From: JBBQYD01 sp942493075
GTDB lineage: Bacteria; Verrucomicrobiota; Verrucomicrobiia; Limisphaerales; UBA8199
NCBI GenBank assembly: GCA_942493075.1
Contig: OW818681.1
Coordinates: forward strand, 3,720,001 to 3,784,000
Length of the DNA stretch: 64,000 nucleotides
Direction of reading: 5' to 3'
In this document: one piece after another, positions 25,376 to 33,349 of the stretch
How the letters are laid out: every line of letters begins with the position of its first letter
Position numbering within the stretch: the first letter of the stretch is position 1
Program-made: the position numbers and the translations under genes
Notes under the pieces: generated by a model
The model's database searches: none
Told to the model about the DNA's origin: nothing
What the model saw: the letters and a program-made list of their open reading frames with translations, nothing else

Positions 25376-27838
25376 ATGCCAACATATTGTAACCAAACAG
25401 TCTGGATACCCTCCATTTCTCTGGCCATTCTGCATCTCTCTGCTGCCGCGCTCTCGGCAGCATCCTATTCCGAGATAGTTCTCCAGGACAGTCCGCTGGC
25501 GTATTATCGCCTGGGAGACACCCCAACTGCACTGGCAACGGCTCGCAACAGCGGCGCAGTGGGGGCAAATCTTAACGGAACTCATATTGGCGCAACCCAC
25601 GGGAATGGGGGAGCGATCGATGGCAGCGCCGACGGCTCAGCCTATTACAACGGGGCCGGTTCACGCACGATTGTGCCCCATAGTTCTGCCATCAACCCGC
25701 CCTCGGAACAACCCTTCACAATTGAGGCATGGGTGCGCCCAACGATTGACGGGCAAGGAAACGCCCAAGTCCCACTTTTCAACAGGCACTCCGCAGGCAA
25801 CCGCCAAGGCTGGGTGTTCTTCCAGCGCGACGCAGGAACAGGCTGGAATTTTCGCATGTATAACGAGGCCGGCAGCACGCCCTCCATAGATATTACTGGT
25901 GGACCTTACACAGTCGGAGACTGGACCCAAATCGCCGCAACCTGGGATGGAGTCAACGCCAGCCTGTATGTAAACGGCCAATTCGTGGCGACGGCAGGAG
26001 GCACCTATGTCGCAAACTCCGACATCCCATTTGGGGTAGGGGCCTACACTTCAGACTCGGCGGGCGACAATTCGTTCACCGGTTATGTCGATGAGGTGGC
26101 ATGGTATTCAAACGCCCTCTCGCCGGACCAGATACTCGCGCACTTTACCACCGCAACGGACACCGCACGGACAACGGCGTGTGAAACCCTCGTCGAGAAT
26201 GACGGGGCGGTTCTATATTTGAGGCTGAACGAGCCAGGCGCAGCCAATTTGGGCACTGCAGGGCCAGAGGCTGATGGAACTCATACTATTGGTGTGCGCC
26301 TTGGCCAGCCAGGCGCGCTGGCAGGCAGCACCGATACCGCGGCGGCATACACAGGTTTGCGGGAAGCCGATGGAGGATCACCCACAACAATCCCGTTTCA
26401 GGAAGAGTTGAATCCGGCTGGCTCCTTCACCGTCGAGGCTTGGCTGAAACCCACGGTCAATGGCTATGGCAACGCCCAGTCTCCCCTTCATAATCGCACC
26501 AGCACCGAGCCTGATGCCGGTGGAAATCGAAGCGGCTGGGACTTCTTCCAGCGAGACGCCGCAGTGGGTTGGAACTTTCGAATGTTCAATGGTGCCGGGA
26601 GCGGAAGGCTGTTCGATTTGACTGGCGGCCCATACACGGTCAGCGAATGGCAGCATCTCGTAGCAGTGTATGATGCAGCGGGACCTTCGGCCACGCTTTA
26701 TCTGAACGGCCAGGAAGTTGCCTCCTCAACCACACCCAATGGAACCTATGCCGCAAAGACGGTCGGTGATATGGCCATCGGAAGCTATGGCAATCCGGCC
26801 AGGAACCCCTCGGGCTATGAAAACGCTTTTACGGGTTCAATTGATGAAGTCGCGATCTATCCCTCCGCCCTTTCAAGTGCATCGGTTCTGGCACATTATC
26901 GCAACGGAACAAACGCGGCCCGATCCACCCCGTATGAGACACTGATCACTTCGGATAACCCGGCGGGGTATTGGCGGCTCAATGAAGCGCCCTACAATTC
27001 CATTACAAACAGCGGAACCCTGGGAAGCGAGGCGCAAGGTGTGCGCGCCGATGCTCCCATCGCTTCAGGCCCCACTCCCCCAGCGTATGGAGGATTTGAG
27101 ACCAACAACATGGCTAGCCGGTTTGACGGCGCCACCAGTTTTATCGAGCTGTTTAATCCGACTAACCTCAACTTCTCCGGCCCAATTACACTGGAAGCGT
27201 GGATTCTGCCGGATGCAGTCCAGGATGGACTGGCCAACATACTGGCGCACGGCGTTAACGCCGCCGATAACAGGGAAACAGTGATGCGCCTGACCGATAG
27301 CGCAACTTACACTGCCGGCTCATGGGACGGAGTGTCCCACACGGTGGGTTTCCCAATTCCCGGGGGCGATCTTGGAGGCGGAACCTGGATTCACCTGGTC
27401 ACAACCTACGATGGAACCGAATGGACGCTCTACCGCAATGGCGTGGAAGTGGCCAGCCAAGCGGACACCATCGGAGCGGTGCCGGTGGACGATGCCGCCT
27501 GGGCGATCGGCGCCCGTGGGCGCTGGAGTTCCGCGATGGGAATCTCTGCTCCTGGTTTCCCGGACCGGAGTTTCAGCGGTCAGATAGATGAGGTCGCTAT
27601 CTATGACCAGGCGCTCTCAGCCGCTCGCGTGGCAGCGCATTATTCCGCAGGATTGCTCGGCCCCAACCCGCTTACGATCCAGCGCTCAGGGAACGACATC
27701 GTTTTAACCTGGACCAGCGGAACGCTGCAATCAGCGGACCTGGTCGAGGGGCCATACACGGACGTGGCCGAAGCAACCGCCCCAACGTACACTGTTCCGA
27801 TTGGTGTACAGCCGAAGTTTTACCGACTCCGTCTCTAG
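25376..27838 (+). CDS. Secreted protein with three LamG (concanavalin A-like) domains
   Basis: 820 residues from the ATG at 25376, chosen because it gives a signal peptide (hydrophobic ...SISLAILHLSAAALSAAS). Three LamG-like jelly rolls follow, at about residues 110-248, 348-495 and 602-746. Each has an F-T-x-E-A-W-(V/L)-x-P or equivalent strand (L-E-A-W-I-L-P in the third) and ends with (V/I)DEVA-(W/I)-Y...ALS. Each is preceded by a short Y-(Y/W)-R-L or YLRLNE segment. The first two are clearly more alike (GWVFFQRDAG / GWDFFQRDAA). The last 60 residues read LTWTSGTLQSADLVEGPY ... FYRLRL, a C-terminal region I associate with secreted verrucomicrobial proteins. LamG domains often bind glycans; no enzyme domain is present. 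Confidence 0.85.
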   Translation: MPTYCNQTVWIPSISLAILHLSAAALSAASYSEIVLQDSPLAYYRLGDTPTALATARNSGAVGANLNGTHIGATHGNGGAIDGSADGSAYYNGAGSRTIVPHSSAINPPSEQPFTIEAWVRPTIDGQGNAQVPLFNRHSAGNRQGWVFFQRDAGTGWNFRMYNEAGSTPSIDITGGPYTVGDWTQIAATWDGVNASLYVNGQFVATAGGTYVANSDIPFGVGAYTSDSAGDNSFTGYVDEVAWYSNALSPDQILAHFTTATDTARTTACETLVENDGAVLYLRLNEPGAANLGTAGPEADGTHTIGVRLGQPGALAGSTDTAAAYTGLREADGGSPTTIPFQEELNPAGSFTVEAWLKPTVNGYGNAQSPLHNRTSTEPDAGGNRSGWDFFQRDAAVGWNFRMFNGAGSGRLFDLTGGPYTVSEWQHLVAVYDAAGPSATLYLNGQEVASSTTPNGTYAAKTVGDMAIGSYGNPARNPSGYENAFTGSIDEVAIYPSALSSASVLAHYRNGTNAARSTPYETLITSDNPAGYWRLNEAPYNSITNSGTLGSEAQGVRADAPIASGPTPPAYGGFETNNMASRFDGATSFIELFNPTNLNFSGPITLEAWILPDAVQDGLANILAHGVNAADNRETVMRLTDSATYTAGSWDGVSHTVGFPIPGGDLGGGTWIHLVTTYDGTEWTLYRNGVEVASQADTIGAVPVDDAAWAIGARGRWSSAMGISAPGFPDRSFSGQIDEVAIYDQALSAARVAAHYSAGLLGPNPLTIQRSGNDIVLTWTSGTLQSADLVEGPYTDVAEATAPTYTVPIGVQPKFYRLRL

Positions 27839-27862
27839 GTCCGGCTATTAGACCGACCACGA

Positions 27863-27892
27863 CGCGGGCGGAAGCGATCGCTTCCGCCCGCG
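27863..27892 (+). terminator. GC-rich perfect palindrome after the LamG gene
   Basis: A perfect 30-base palindrome, 15 bases per arm (CGCGGGCGGAAGCGA and its complement), begins 24 bases after the LamG stop. The T-run after it is weak (CTCGTTTC). It is likely a terminator hairpin. Confidence 0.7.
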
Positions 27893-27997
27893 CTCGTTTC
27901 ACTGGCAACTTGCGGTCTGCTTTCAGAAGGCCATTCTTCGGGTTGAGTCCATTTCAGGACACGCCCTTCACCATCTTCTACATCGTTGCGCGCCATC

Positions 27998-28006
27998 TGC
28001 GCCATC
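27998..28006. repeat. Left copy of 9-bp target-site duplication
   Basis: TGCGCCATC lies directly against the left inverted repeat. The identical 9 bases lie directly after the right inverted repeat at 29957-29965. The length fits the 8-10 bp duplication known for ISAs1-family elements. Confidence 0.9.
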
Positions 28007-28023
28007 CAGCGCGTATGCATGAA
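28007..28023 (+). repeat. Left terminal inverted repeat of the insertion sequence
   Basis: CAGCGCGTATGCATGAA, 17 bases, perfectly matched by the right end on the other strand. The match can be extended to 19 bases with one mismatch. Confidence 0.92.
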
Positions 28024-28101
28024 AGCACACTGATGCCGGAATAGCAGGGCTAGCGAAGATTTGACGGGACTTTACTCATTGATTTTTTTAAGGTCGACCG
28101 C

Positions 28102-29932
28102 GTGAAACGAAAGAAAGCGTCGGTCGATCAGCTCTCCGGACTTGTGGATGTGGACTTGAAACAGGTCCAAATTGTCCTGCTTGCCGATCCGGAGGAACGT
28201 CGCCATGGGCAGCGATGGCTTCGCAAGCACCACTACCTTGGCGGGTTAAAAGCGGTAGGTGAGCAGATGCATTACGCGGCAGTAGATGCATCTGGCACGT
28301 GGCTCGCAGTGCTGATTTTCAGTGCCGCCGCCAAGCATCTGAAACACCGAGACCAGTGGATTGGATGGACCCGAGCGCAGCGAGACCGGCGTTTGAGCCT
28401 GGTTGTTAATAATAGCCGCTTTCTCATCCTGCCCCACGCCCATATCCCCAACCTGGGTTCTCGCGTGTTACGATTGGCACTCGATCGCCTCAGCGCCGAT
28501 TGGCAGGCGCGGTATGGACATCCGGTGTTGGTGGTCGAGACCTTTGTGGATCCCGATCAGTTTGACGGCACCGTGTACAGCGCCCATGGCTGGGAGGAGG
28601 TTGGGTTAACGGACGGCTGGGGGCGTTGCCGCCGTGATTACTACGTGCAGCATGACAAGCCCAAGAGGTTGTTCGTTCGGGAAGTTGTGAAGAACGCTCG
28701 TCGCAGTCTGCAAGCCGAGCATCTCAAGCCTGCCCTGGCTGGGGTTGAGAAAAAGGCGGGAGCCGGATGCTACCACAAGTGCGGCCAAATCAAGGCTCTG
28801 ACGGAGCATTTCAAAGTCCTGCCCGAATACCGCGACCGATTCGAATCGTATCCGGTCTGGTCCTTGGTGACGCTGATGCTGTTGGCCATCTTGTGCGATG
28901 CGCCGCGCGGACAAAAAGACCTGGCCAAACTGGCCCGGCGATTAACACAACACCAACGCCGTGCCTTGGGGATTCGGCCTAATCCACAAGGCTATTTCCC
29001 AGCCCCCAGCCAGTCGACTTTCTCCCGGTTGCTGTCTGGTCTGGATGCCCGCCGACTTAACGAGGTGTTACTGGCTATCCAGACGCAAGTGCGTGGGAAA
29101 CCGCCCGCCGATGAACTGATAGCTGTCGATGGCAAAGAACCCAACCACGGCCCCGGTGACGCCATCCTCACGGCGGTCACCGTGCCCAGTCAGTTCTACC
29201 TGGGCAGCGCCTTGGTTGACACCAAAACCAATGAAATTCCGGTGGCACGTGAACTCTTCGGCGAGTTGGATCTGACAGGGCGCAAGGTGGCTTTGGATGC
29301 GCTACACACCCAGGATGAAACCGCGCGGCAGTTGGTGATGGAACACGGAGCGCATTACCAATTAACAGTGAAGAACAACCAGCCCACCCTGCGCCAAAAC
29401 ATCGACAAAATGGTTCCTGCCCCGACTGGGGGATTTTCCCCCTCTGGCTTCGATGCCAAGGCGGGCACGGACCCTCGAAAAGAATAAGGGCGTTCCGGAA
29501 AGCCGTACGCTGACAAGTCGCGCCGTAGCCGCCGAGGACATCGGGTTTCCTTTTGCTGCCCAAGCCGCTCTGGTGACCCGGCAGCATGTCGGACGCAAAG
29601 ACGAGACGGTGGGGCTCATCACCGACTTGCCACCAGAAACGTTGGACGCTGGCCAATGGTTAAAGGCCAATCGCTTGGCCTGGGGAATCGAGAACGGGAC
29701 ACATCAACGCCTGGACGTCTCGCTCAACGAGGACCGCTGCCGGGTTCGCAATACCAATGGCTTGTGGATCCTTGGCATCATCCGCCGCCTGGTGATCAGC
29801 CTCTTTATGCACTGGCGTAAACGCCATCCCAAGCCCAACCACCAATCTCTCACAGATTTCCAAGCCGCCATGGGCGAGGACAACCTAGCCAAAGCTATGG
29901 CCTTCGTCACACACCAACACCCTAAACTGTGA
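28102..29932 (+). pseudogene. Transposase: DUF4338 (DruA-like) N-terminus fused to ISAs1-type DDE domain, frameshifted
   Basis: Two frames make up one protein. The first (28102-29487, GTG start) begins with about 190 residues of DUF4338 type: IGWTRAQRDRRLSLVVNNSR, FLILPHAHIPNL, VLVVETFVDPDQFDGTVYSA. DUF4338 defines DruA of the Druantia defence system. Next comes an ISAs1 transposase-associated region (about residue 250 on) and the DDE core: Asp343 in LIAVDGKEPN and Asp399 in KVALDALHTQD. The catalytic Glu (WGIENGTHQRL, codon at 29690) is in the second frame, +1 relative to the first. The shift is between about 29403 and 29470, probably at GGGGG or CCCCC near 29425-29440. ISAs1 elements are not known to use programmed frameshifting, so I call it a pseudogene, though a +1 programmed shift is not ruled out. 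Confidence 0.82.
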
Positions 29933-29939
29933 AAACTCC

Positions 29940-29956
29940 TTCATGCATACGCGCTG
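29940..29956 (-). repeat. Right terminal inverted repeat of the insertion sequence
   Basis: TTCATGCATACGCGCTG is the exact reverse complement of the left end. It begins eight bases after the transposase stop codon. Confidence 0.92.
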
Positions 29957-29965
29957 TGCGCCATC
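29957..29965. repeat. Right copy of 9-bp target-site duplication
   Basis: TGCGCCATC, identical to the bases at 27998-28006. Confidence 0.9.
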
Positions 29966-30021
29966 TCTGTCCCGGGGAAAAACTTGGACTTTGCGGGTTA
30001 TTTATGATTTCGTGGTGGGCT

Positions 30022-31473
30022 ATGGACGATAGCAATTCGTTGATCGAACAGCGCATGGCAAAGTTGGCGGCATTGCGAAGCAAAGGCATTGACCCCTTCA
30101 AGAACAAATTCACTCCGAGTGAATCCTGCGCTGTCGCCCGTACGAATTACGTTGAAGGACGCGAAGTTGCGGTGGCCGGACGAGTCACCGCCCATCGGGA
30201 CATGGGCAAAAGCATGTTCATCGACGTGCGCGACCAATCGGGACGGATTCAGATCTACGCCCAAAAGAATGTTCTAGGCGACGAACAGTTCGATATTTTC
30301 CGTCACTTGGATTTGGGCGATTTCATGGGTGCCAAGGGCACCTTGTTCACTACCAAAACGGGTGAGATCTCGATCAAGCTTCATTCGTTCACCATTTTAG
30401 CAAAGGCGTTGCGTCCGCCGCCGGAGAAGTGGCACGGGGTGGCGGATACTGAGATCAAGTACCGTCAGCGTTACCTCGATTTGATGAGCAACCCTGAGGT
30501 GAAGGACATCTTCCTGAAGCGCAGTCAGATCATTCGAGAAATCCGGGCGTTCCTGCATGATCGCGGCTACGTGGAAGTTGAGACACCAATGATGCAGCCG
30601 ATCCCCGGAGGAGCTGCTGCTCAGCCATTTGTTACTCATCACAATTCCCTGGGCTGCAATTTCTATCTCCGCATTGCGCTGGAACTCTATTTGAAGCGTT
30701 TGCTGGTGGGCGGAGTGGACCGCGTGTTCGAGATCGGGCGCAACTTCCGAAACGAAGGGCTTTCCCGCAAGCACAACCCGGAGTTCACGATGCTGGAAGC
30801 CTACCAGGCTTTCGGTGATTACGAGACCATGATGGAGTTGGTGCAGTCCATGGTATGCCAGGTGTCGCAGAAGGTCCTTGGGACTCTGGTCATCGAGCAC
30901 AAGGATGCTGAAGGCAAGGTTATCCGCACCATTGACCTGACCCCGAACTGGCGCCGGGCAAAATACAAGGATTTGATCCGCGAGAAAGCCGGTGCTGATT
31001 GGTTTGAGATCACCCCGGAACAGCGGCGGGACCGTGCCACAACGCTCGGTGCGGAGATCGCTCCGGCCTACGAGGATTTCGAAGTAACCGGTGCGATATT
31101 CGAGAAGTTGATTGAACCAACTCTGATTCAACCGACATTCGTAACACACCTGCCTAAAGAGCTGGTGCCCTTGGCCAAACTCTCGCCCGATGACCCGTCC
31201 ACGGTCGAGGTATTCGAGTGTTGCATCAACGGACAGGAGATCTCTCCGGCCTATACGGAGCAGAACGACCCCATCGAGCAGCGGGAACGGTTGGAACACC
31301 AGGCCGGTGGTGAGCAACAGAAGTTGGATGAAGATTTCCTGGTTTCTCTGGAGCACGGAATGCCTCCAGCAGGCGGCATGGGAATGGGCATCGACCGTCT
31401 TTGCATGATGCTCCTCGGACAGGAAAGCATCCGAGACGTGATTCTGTTCCCGCAACTGAAACCCAAAGCGTGA
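30022..31473 (+). CDS. lysS: Lysyl-tRNA synthetase (class II)
   Basis: 483 residues from the ATG at 30022 (MDDSNSLIEQRMAKLAALRS). The frame is open upstream into the insertion sequence, but that part is not homologous to LysRS. The N-terminal OB-fold anticodon-binding domain has VAGRVTAHRDMGKSMFIDVRDQSG. Class II motifs follow: motif 2 FEIGRNFRNEGLSRKHNPEFTMLE and motif 3 GMGIDRLCMMLLG. It charges tRNA-Lys in the cytoplasm. The insertion sequence's target duplication ends 56 bases upstream of the start, so the original promoter may be displaced. glnS follows after 36 bases, probably in the same operon. Confidence 0.96.
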   Translation: MDDSNSLIEQRMAKLAALRSKGIDPFKNKFTPSESCAVARTNYVEGREVAVAGRVTAHRDMGKSMFIDVRDQSGRIQIYAQKNVLGDEQFDIFRHLDLGDFMGAKGTLFTTKTGEISIKLHSFTILAKALRPPPEKWHGVADTEIKYRQRYLDLMSNPEVKDIFLKRSQIIREIRAFLHDRGYVEVETPMMQPIPGGAAAQPFVTHHNSLGCNFYLRIALELYLKRLLVGGVDRVFEIGRNFRNEGLSRKHNPEFTMLEAYQAFGDYETMMELVQSMVCQVSQKVLGTLVIEHKDAEGKVIRTIDLTPNWRRAKYKDLIREKAGADWFEITPEQRRDRATTLGAEIAPAYEDFEVTGAIFEKLIEPTLIQPTFVTHLPKELVPLAKLSPDDPSTVEVFECCINGQEISPAYTEQNDPIEQRERLEHQAGGEQQKLDEDFLVSLEHGMPPAGGMGMGIDRLCMMLLGQESIRDVILFPQLKPKA

Positions 31474-31509
31474 ATGGGGCGTGGTAGTGTAAAAGAACTT
31501 TGTTTTTGT

Positions 31510-33324
31510 ATGGCAACGAATCAACCAACCGAAGTGCCGGGCGCGCCTGAAACACGGCCGACAGATTTCATTCGGGACATCGTGGCGGCTCATGTGGCGG
31601 AGGGCAAATATCCGAAGATCCACACGCGTTTTCCGCCAGAACCGAACGGCTATTTGCATATCGGACACGCGAAATCGATTTGTCTGAACTTTGGCATCGC
31701 GCGTGAATTCAATGGCGTTTGCAACCTCCGGATGGACGATACGAATCCAACCAAAGAGGATGTGGAGTACGTGGATTCGATCCGCGAGGACGTCAATTGG
31801 CTGATCAGCGCCTGGGCCGAAGACCGCCTTGGTCTGAAACCTCACGGCCAGCCCCCCGAGAAGACCATGACCGCCGGGCACGCGGATTATGAGCTCAAGC
31901 CAATCATTCCCGAGAACAGCAACACTCCTGGGCTCGAGCCATTCTATGCCAGTGACTACTTTCCGCAGCTTTATGATTATGCTGTACAGTTAATTGAAAA
32001 GGGATTGGCTTACGTGGATGATCTGACGGCCGAGCAAACCGATGAGTATCGCGGATCACCGGACAGACCGGGAAAAGAGAGTCCTTATCGGGCCCGCAGC
32101 ACAGAAGAAAACCTGGACCTGTTCGCACGGATGCGCAAGGGGGAGTTCCCGGACGGCGCACGCACCTTGCGGGCGAAGCTTGATATGACCTCGCCCAACA
32201 TTTGGTTGCGCGACCCGGTACTGTATCGGATTCGCCATACCGAGCATCATCATACCGGAAATGCCTGGTGCATTTATCCGATGTATGATTTTGCCCATTG
32301 CCTGAGCGATTATATTGAAGGGATCACTCATTCCATCTGCACGCTGGAGTTCGAAGTGCACCGCCCCCTCTACGACTGGGTACTGGAGAGTCTGAAGCTT
32401 TCACGCCCCCTGCCCCGCCAGTACGAGTTCGCGCGATTGAGCCTGGGTTACACGGTAATGAGCAAGCGCAAGCTCATGCAACTGGTCAATGAAGGGCTGG
32501 TAACTGGCTGGGATGATCCCCGCATGCCGACCATTTCCGGGTTGCGCCGCCGCGGTGTGACTCCCGGGGCCTTGCGCCAGTTCGCCTACAATATCGGAAT
32601 CACCAAGTACAACGGTGTAACCGATGTGGCCGTGCTTGAGTTTGCGATCCGCGAGGATCTGAATCGGCGCGCGCTCCGCCGTCTGGCTGTTTTGCGGCCT
32701 GTCAAGGTCGTGATCACGAACTATCCGGAAGGCCAGGTTGAAGAGTTGGACGCCGTGAATAATCCCGAGGATCCGACCACCGGCACCCGCAAACTGCCGT
32801 TCAGCCGCGAGATTTACATTGAGCAGGATGACTTCATGGAAACGCCTCCGCCGAAATACTTCCGGCTTCGTCCGGGCGGCGAGGTGCGTCTGAAGTACGC
32901 CTACATCATCAAGTGCGATGAGGTAATCAAGGACGCGCAAGGCCAGGTAGTGGAACTGCGCTGCACGGCGGACCTGGGCAGCAAGAGCGGCGGCCCGACA
33001 GCCGGACGCAAGGTCAAAGGGACCATTCACTGGGTAAGCGCGCAGCACGCGGTCACGGCCGAGGTGCGCCTGTATGATCGCCTGTTCAACGTTGCTGAAC
33101 CCGACGCGGATGGCGATTTCAAGCGGCACCTGAACCCGAACTCATTGACCGTATTAACTGCACAATGCGAGCCGTCGTTGAAACAGGCGAACCGGCAGGA
33201 GCGTTACCAGTTTGAGCGCCTCGCGTATTTTGCGGTGGATCTCGACAGCCAGGCAGACAAGCTGGTCCTGAACCGAACGATCACACTCAAAGACGCCTGG
33301 GCCAAGGAAGCTGCAAGGAAATAG
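31510..33324 (+). CDS. glnS: Glutaminyl-tRNA synthetase
   Basis: 604 residues from the ATG at 31510; an upstream in-frame ATG at 31474 would add 12 residues. Class I synthetase with the HIGH motif in FPPEPNGYLHIGHAKSICLN and the KMSKS-like loop VMSKRKL. RLSLGYTVMSKRKLMQLV and the C-terminal anticodon-binding beta barrels (AVNNPEDPTTGTRKLPFSRE, PDADGDFKRHLNPNS) place it with GlnRS and not GluRS. It charges tRNA-Gln directly, which makes the Gat amidation route dispensable for glutamine. It follows lysS in the same direction. Confidence 0.94.
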   Translation: MATNQPTEVPGAPETRPTDFIRDIVAAHVAEGKYPKIHTRFPPEPNGYLHIGHAKSICLNFGIAREFNGVCNLRMDDTNPTKEDVEYVDSIREDVNWLISAWAEDRLGLKPHGQPPEKTMTAGHADYELKPIIPENSNTPGLEPFYASDYFPQLYDYAVQLIEKGLAYVDDLTAEQTDEYRGSPDRPGKESPYRARSTEENLDLFARMRKGEFPDGARTLRAKLDMTSPNIWLRDPVLYRIRHTEHHHTGNAWCIYPMYDFAHCLSDYIEGITHSICTLEFEVHRPLYDWVLESLKLSRPLPRQYEFARLSLGYTVMSKRKLMQLVNEGLVTGWDDPRMPTISGLRRRGVTPGALRQFAYNIGITKYNGVTDVAVLEFAIREDLNRRALRRLAVLRPVKVVITNYPEGQVEELDAVNNPEDPTTGTRKLPFSREIYIEQDDFMETPPPKYFRLRPGGEVRLKYAYIIKCDEVIKDAQGQVVELRCTADLGSKSGGPTAGRKVKGTIHWVSAQHAVTAEVRLYDRLFNVAEPDADGDFKRHLNPNSLTVLTAQCEPSLKQANRQERYQFERLAYFAVDLDSQADKLVLNRTITLKDAWAKEAARK

Positions 33325-33349
33325 CTGAAGAGAACAGCGGACTTCCGGA

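Larger units (their letters stand above)
28007..29956 (+). mobile_element. Complete insertion sequence, ISAs1-like with DUF4338 (DruA-like) fusion transposase
   Basis: A 1,950-base element with both ends visible. The left end CAGCGCGTATGCATGAA (28007-28023) is repeated exactly, inverted, at 29940-29956 (TTCATGCATACGCGCTG). The 9-bp direct repeat TGCGCCATC flanks both ends. Only one gene is inside, the frameshifted transposase. The repeat length and target duplication agree with the ISAs1 family. Insertion occurred in the space between the LamG gene's terminator and lysS, and the element's reading direction is toward lysS. The intact ends and duplication suggest a fairly recent insertion. Confidence 0.93.

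Noticed and set aside
28102..29932. A Druantia defence system
   Set aside because: Only a DruA-like domain is present, fused to a transposase and inside an insertion sequence; no DruB-E genes are nearby.
29984..30008. TTGGAC and TATGAT as a lysS promoter
   Set aside because: Only about 13 bases apart, too close for a usual promoter.
30397..31881. 494-codon minus-strand frame across lysS and glnS
   Set aside because: Long but antisense to two clear synthetase genes and with no domain; the result of codon bias.
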